Shown piece by piece: positions 6,264 through 7,269 of a DNA stretch of 7,269 nt. The position numbers were made by a program, and so were the translations under genes. Each line of letters starts with the position of its first letter. Position 1 is the stretch's first letter. The notes under the pieces were generated by a model, which made no database searches, was not told the origin of the DNA, and was given only the letters and a program-made list of their open reading frames with translations. The stretch comes from an uncultured Clostridia bacterium (lineage in GTDB: Bacteria > Bacillota > Clostridia > UBA1381): NCBI GenBank assembly GCA_934463455.1, contig CAKSJU010000101.1, positions 1 through 7,269 of the forward strand, written 5' to 3'.

Positions 6264-6345
6264 AATCCGAGCAGTAAAAAATTGATATGTTGCAGCATTT
6301 TACAATCAGCTGCATGCAATTTAAAATAAGGAGACCTAAATACAT

Positions 6346-7197
6346 ATGACTTACTTTTTACTTTTATTGATTGTTGCCGATCAGCTTCTTGAGGCAATTA
6401 TGTCAAAGCAATACAATATAAATGCCAAGAAAAACAATGTTATGCTTTATTCCGGGGTTTCGTGCCTGTTCGCACTTTTATTCTTTGTTGCAAACAGCGG
6501 CGGAAAGCTTGATTTTAACCCTAAAATCATATCATACGCAATCGGTTTTGCGGCAGCCTTCGGTACTGCGACCGCAACGGCAATATTTGCGATTAAAACA
6601 GGTCCTCTCTCTCTTACAACCTTGTTTTCATCGTATTCACTGCTCATTCCCACGCTTTACGGAATAATATTTTTAAAAGACCCTATCAGTCCTACGCTTT
6701 ATGCCGGACTTGCGGTGCTTTTGGTTTCTCTTTATCTTATTAATATGAAAAAGAATGAGAATTTGAAAATCACACCGATGTGGATAATATATGTATTGCT
6801 TGCATTTGTATCAAACGGAATGTGTTCAACTGTGCAAAAAATGCAGCAGCTGAAATTCGATGGTGCCTACAAAAATGAATTTATGATAATCGCACTTGCG
6901 ATAGTAACCGTTATACTTATCACAGCAGGGCTTTTCCAAAAGGGAAACAAAGCCGAAATGCTGAAGCCATGCTTTAAATACGGAGTTGTAAAAGGCTTGG
7001 GCAACGGATTTATGAACTATCTTGTAATGGTTGTTTCGGCTGTACTTCCAAATGCCGTTCTTTTCCCGAGCATATCCGCCGGAGGAATTACTTTGACATT
7101 TCTTTGCTCTATACTCGTGTATAAAGAAAAGCTAACAAAAATGCAGACCGTAGGATATATTCTCGGAATTGTTTCTATAATATTACTTAATCTGTAA
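6346..7197 (+). CDS. EamA/DMT-family membrane transporter
   Basis: The 283-aa protein is almost entirely hydrophobic, with about ten membrane segments (roughly 2-18, 32-49, 61-81, 87-108, 115-133, 144-164, 177-196, 210-231, 234-258 and 266-283). The two halves repeat the EamA pattern: a short charged loop before the fifth and tenth segments (FLKDPISPTLYAGLAVLLVSLYLIN and YKEKLTKMQTVGYILGIVSIILLNL, split here around residues 110 and 260). Length and topology are normal for the drug/metabolite transporter superfamily, which moves sugars, amino acids or metabolites across the cytoplasmic membrane. It has AAGGAG 12 nt before the ATG. The 127-bp gap after the enzyme gene shows no convincing promoter, so the two genes are probably co-transcribed, and this protein may import the substrate or export a product. 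Direction and substrate cannot be told. Confidence 0.85.
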   Translation: MTYFLLLLIVADQLLEAIMSKQYNINAKKNNVMLYSGVSCLFALLFFVANSGGKLDFNPKIISYAIGFAAAFGTATATAIFAIKTGPLSLTTLFSSYSLLIPTLYGIIFLKDPISPTLYAGLAVLLVSLYLINMKKNENLKITPMWIIYVLLAFVSNGMCSTVQKMQQLKFDGAYKNEFMIIALAIVTVILITAGLFQKGNKAEMLKPCFKYGVVKGLGNGFMNYLVMVVSAVLPNAVLFPSISAGGITLTFLCSILVYKEKLTKMQTVGYILGIVSIILLNL

Positions 7198-7217
7198 AAA
7201 AGCTTTTGATAAAAGCT
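7196..7217 (-). terminator. Hairpin with T-tract on the minus strand
   Basis: AGCTTTT (7201-7207) and AAAAGCT (7211-7217) form a 7-bp stem with a 3-nt loop. Read on the minus strand it runs straight into TTTTTT (7201-7196), the layout of an intrinsic terminator for a gene arriving from the right. The stem is weak in GC. On the plus strand it lies just behind the transporter stop codon but is followed by CCGCC, so it is a poorer terminator for that gene. Confidence 0.5.
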
Positions 7218-7269
7218 CCGCCTGCGGGCGTAGGAATAAGGTAGCATTTTTGATTTTCCGTCATTGCGT

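Noticed and set aside
6299..6327. TTTACA-17-TAAAAT, a promoter-like match just before the transporter gene.
   Set aside because: Transcription would begin near 6334, after the AAGGAG ribosome binding site at 6328-6333, so the mRNA would lack it. A second match, TTGATA (6282-6287) to TACAAT (6301-6306), has only a 13-bp spacer.
7219..7230. CGCC/GGCG mini-hairpin after the transporter gene as a plus-strand terminator.
   Set aside because: The stem is only 4 bp and the nearest T run (7248-7252) is too far downstream for an intrinsic terminator.

Overview
The window looks like a chromosomal segment from a low-GC Firmicute, probably an uncultured or gut-type clostridium. The evidence is AT-rich intergenic DNA, strong AGGAGG-type ribosome binding sites, near-consensus sigma-A promoters, and a GntR(YtrA-type)-ABC operon typical of Firmicutes. 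No rRNA, tRNA, CRISPR array, transposase or phage gene was seen. The taxonomic placement is inferred from style, not from a marker gene.

Left half (about 89-3225, minus strand): a compact three-gene operon. In transcription order it is a GntR/YtrA-type repressor (2771-3139), an ABC ATPase (1868-2767) and a multi-spanning permease with a large C-terminal soluble domain (136-1893). It ends in a perfect 18-bp hairpin terminator (89-128). It is driven by a TTGACA-17-TATTAT promoter and carries four TGTACTA-like repeats at about 9-10 bp period just downstream of the predicted start of transcription, a plausible YtrA-type operator. By family this is a drug or cell-envelope-stress type exporter controlled by its own repressor. 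Left of the terminator, positions 2-30 look like a promoter firing off the left edge.

Right half (3212-7197): an AraC-family regulator with an N-terminal PocR-like ligand-sensing domain (minus strand, 3212-4060) is divergent from an unassigned, cytoplasmic, glycoside-hydrolase-like protein of 629 aa (plus, 4329-6218), which is followed by a 10-TM EamA/DMT transporter (plus, 6346-7197). The divergent intergenic region has a perfect consensus promoter for the regulator. It also has an activator-type promoter for the enzyme: a perfect TATAAT with no -35, preceded by two AGGAAGAT repeats exactly 21 bp apart. A third, inverted copy lies on the regulator's own predicted start of transcription. This reads as a small self-contained sugar or glycoside utilisation module: sensor-activator, intracellular enzyme, transporter.

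The most notable items are the enzyme, which has a GH42-like three-part architecture and an unusual DDDF strand-4 motif but which I cannot assign to a family, and the two repeat-based operator designs. A perfect 11-bp GGGAACGG hairpin between enzyme and transporter lacks a U tract and may be a dispersed repeat.
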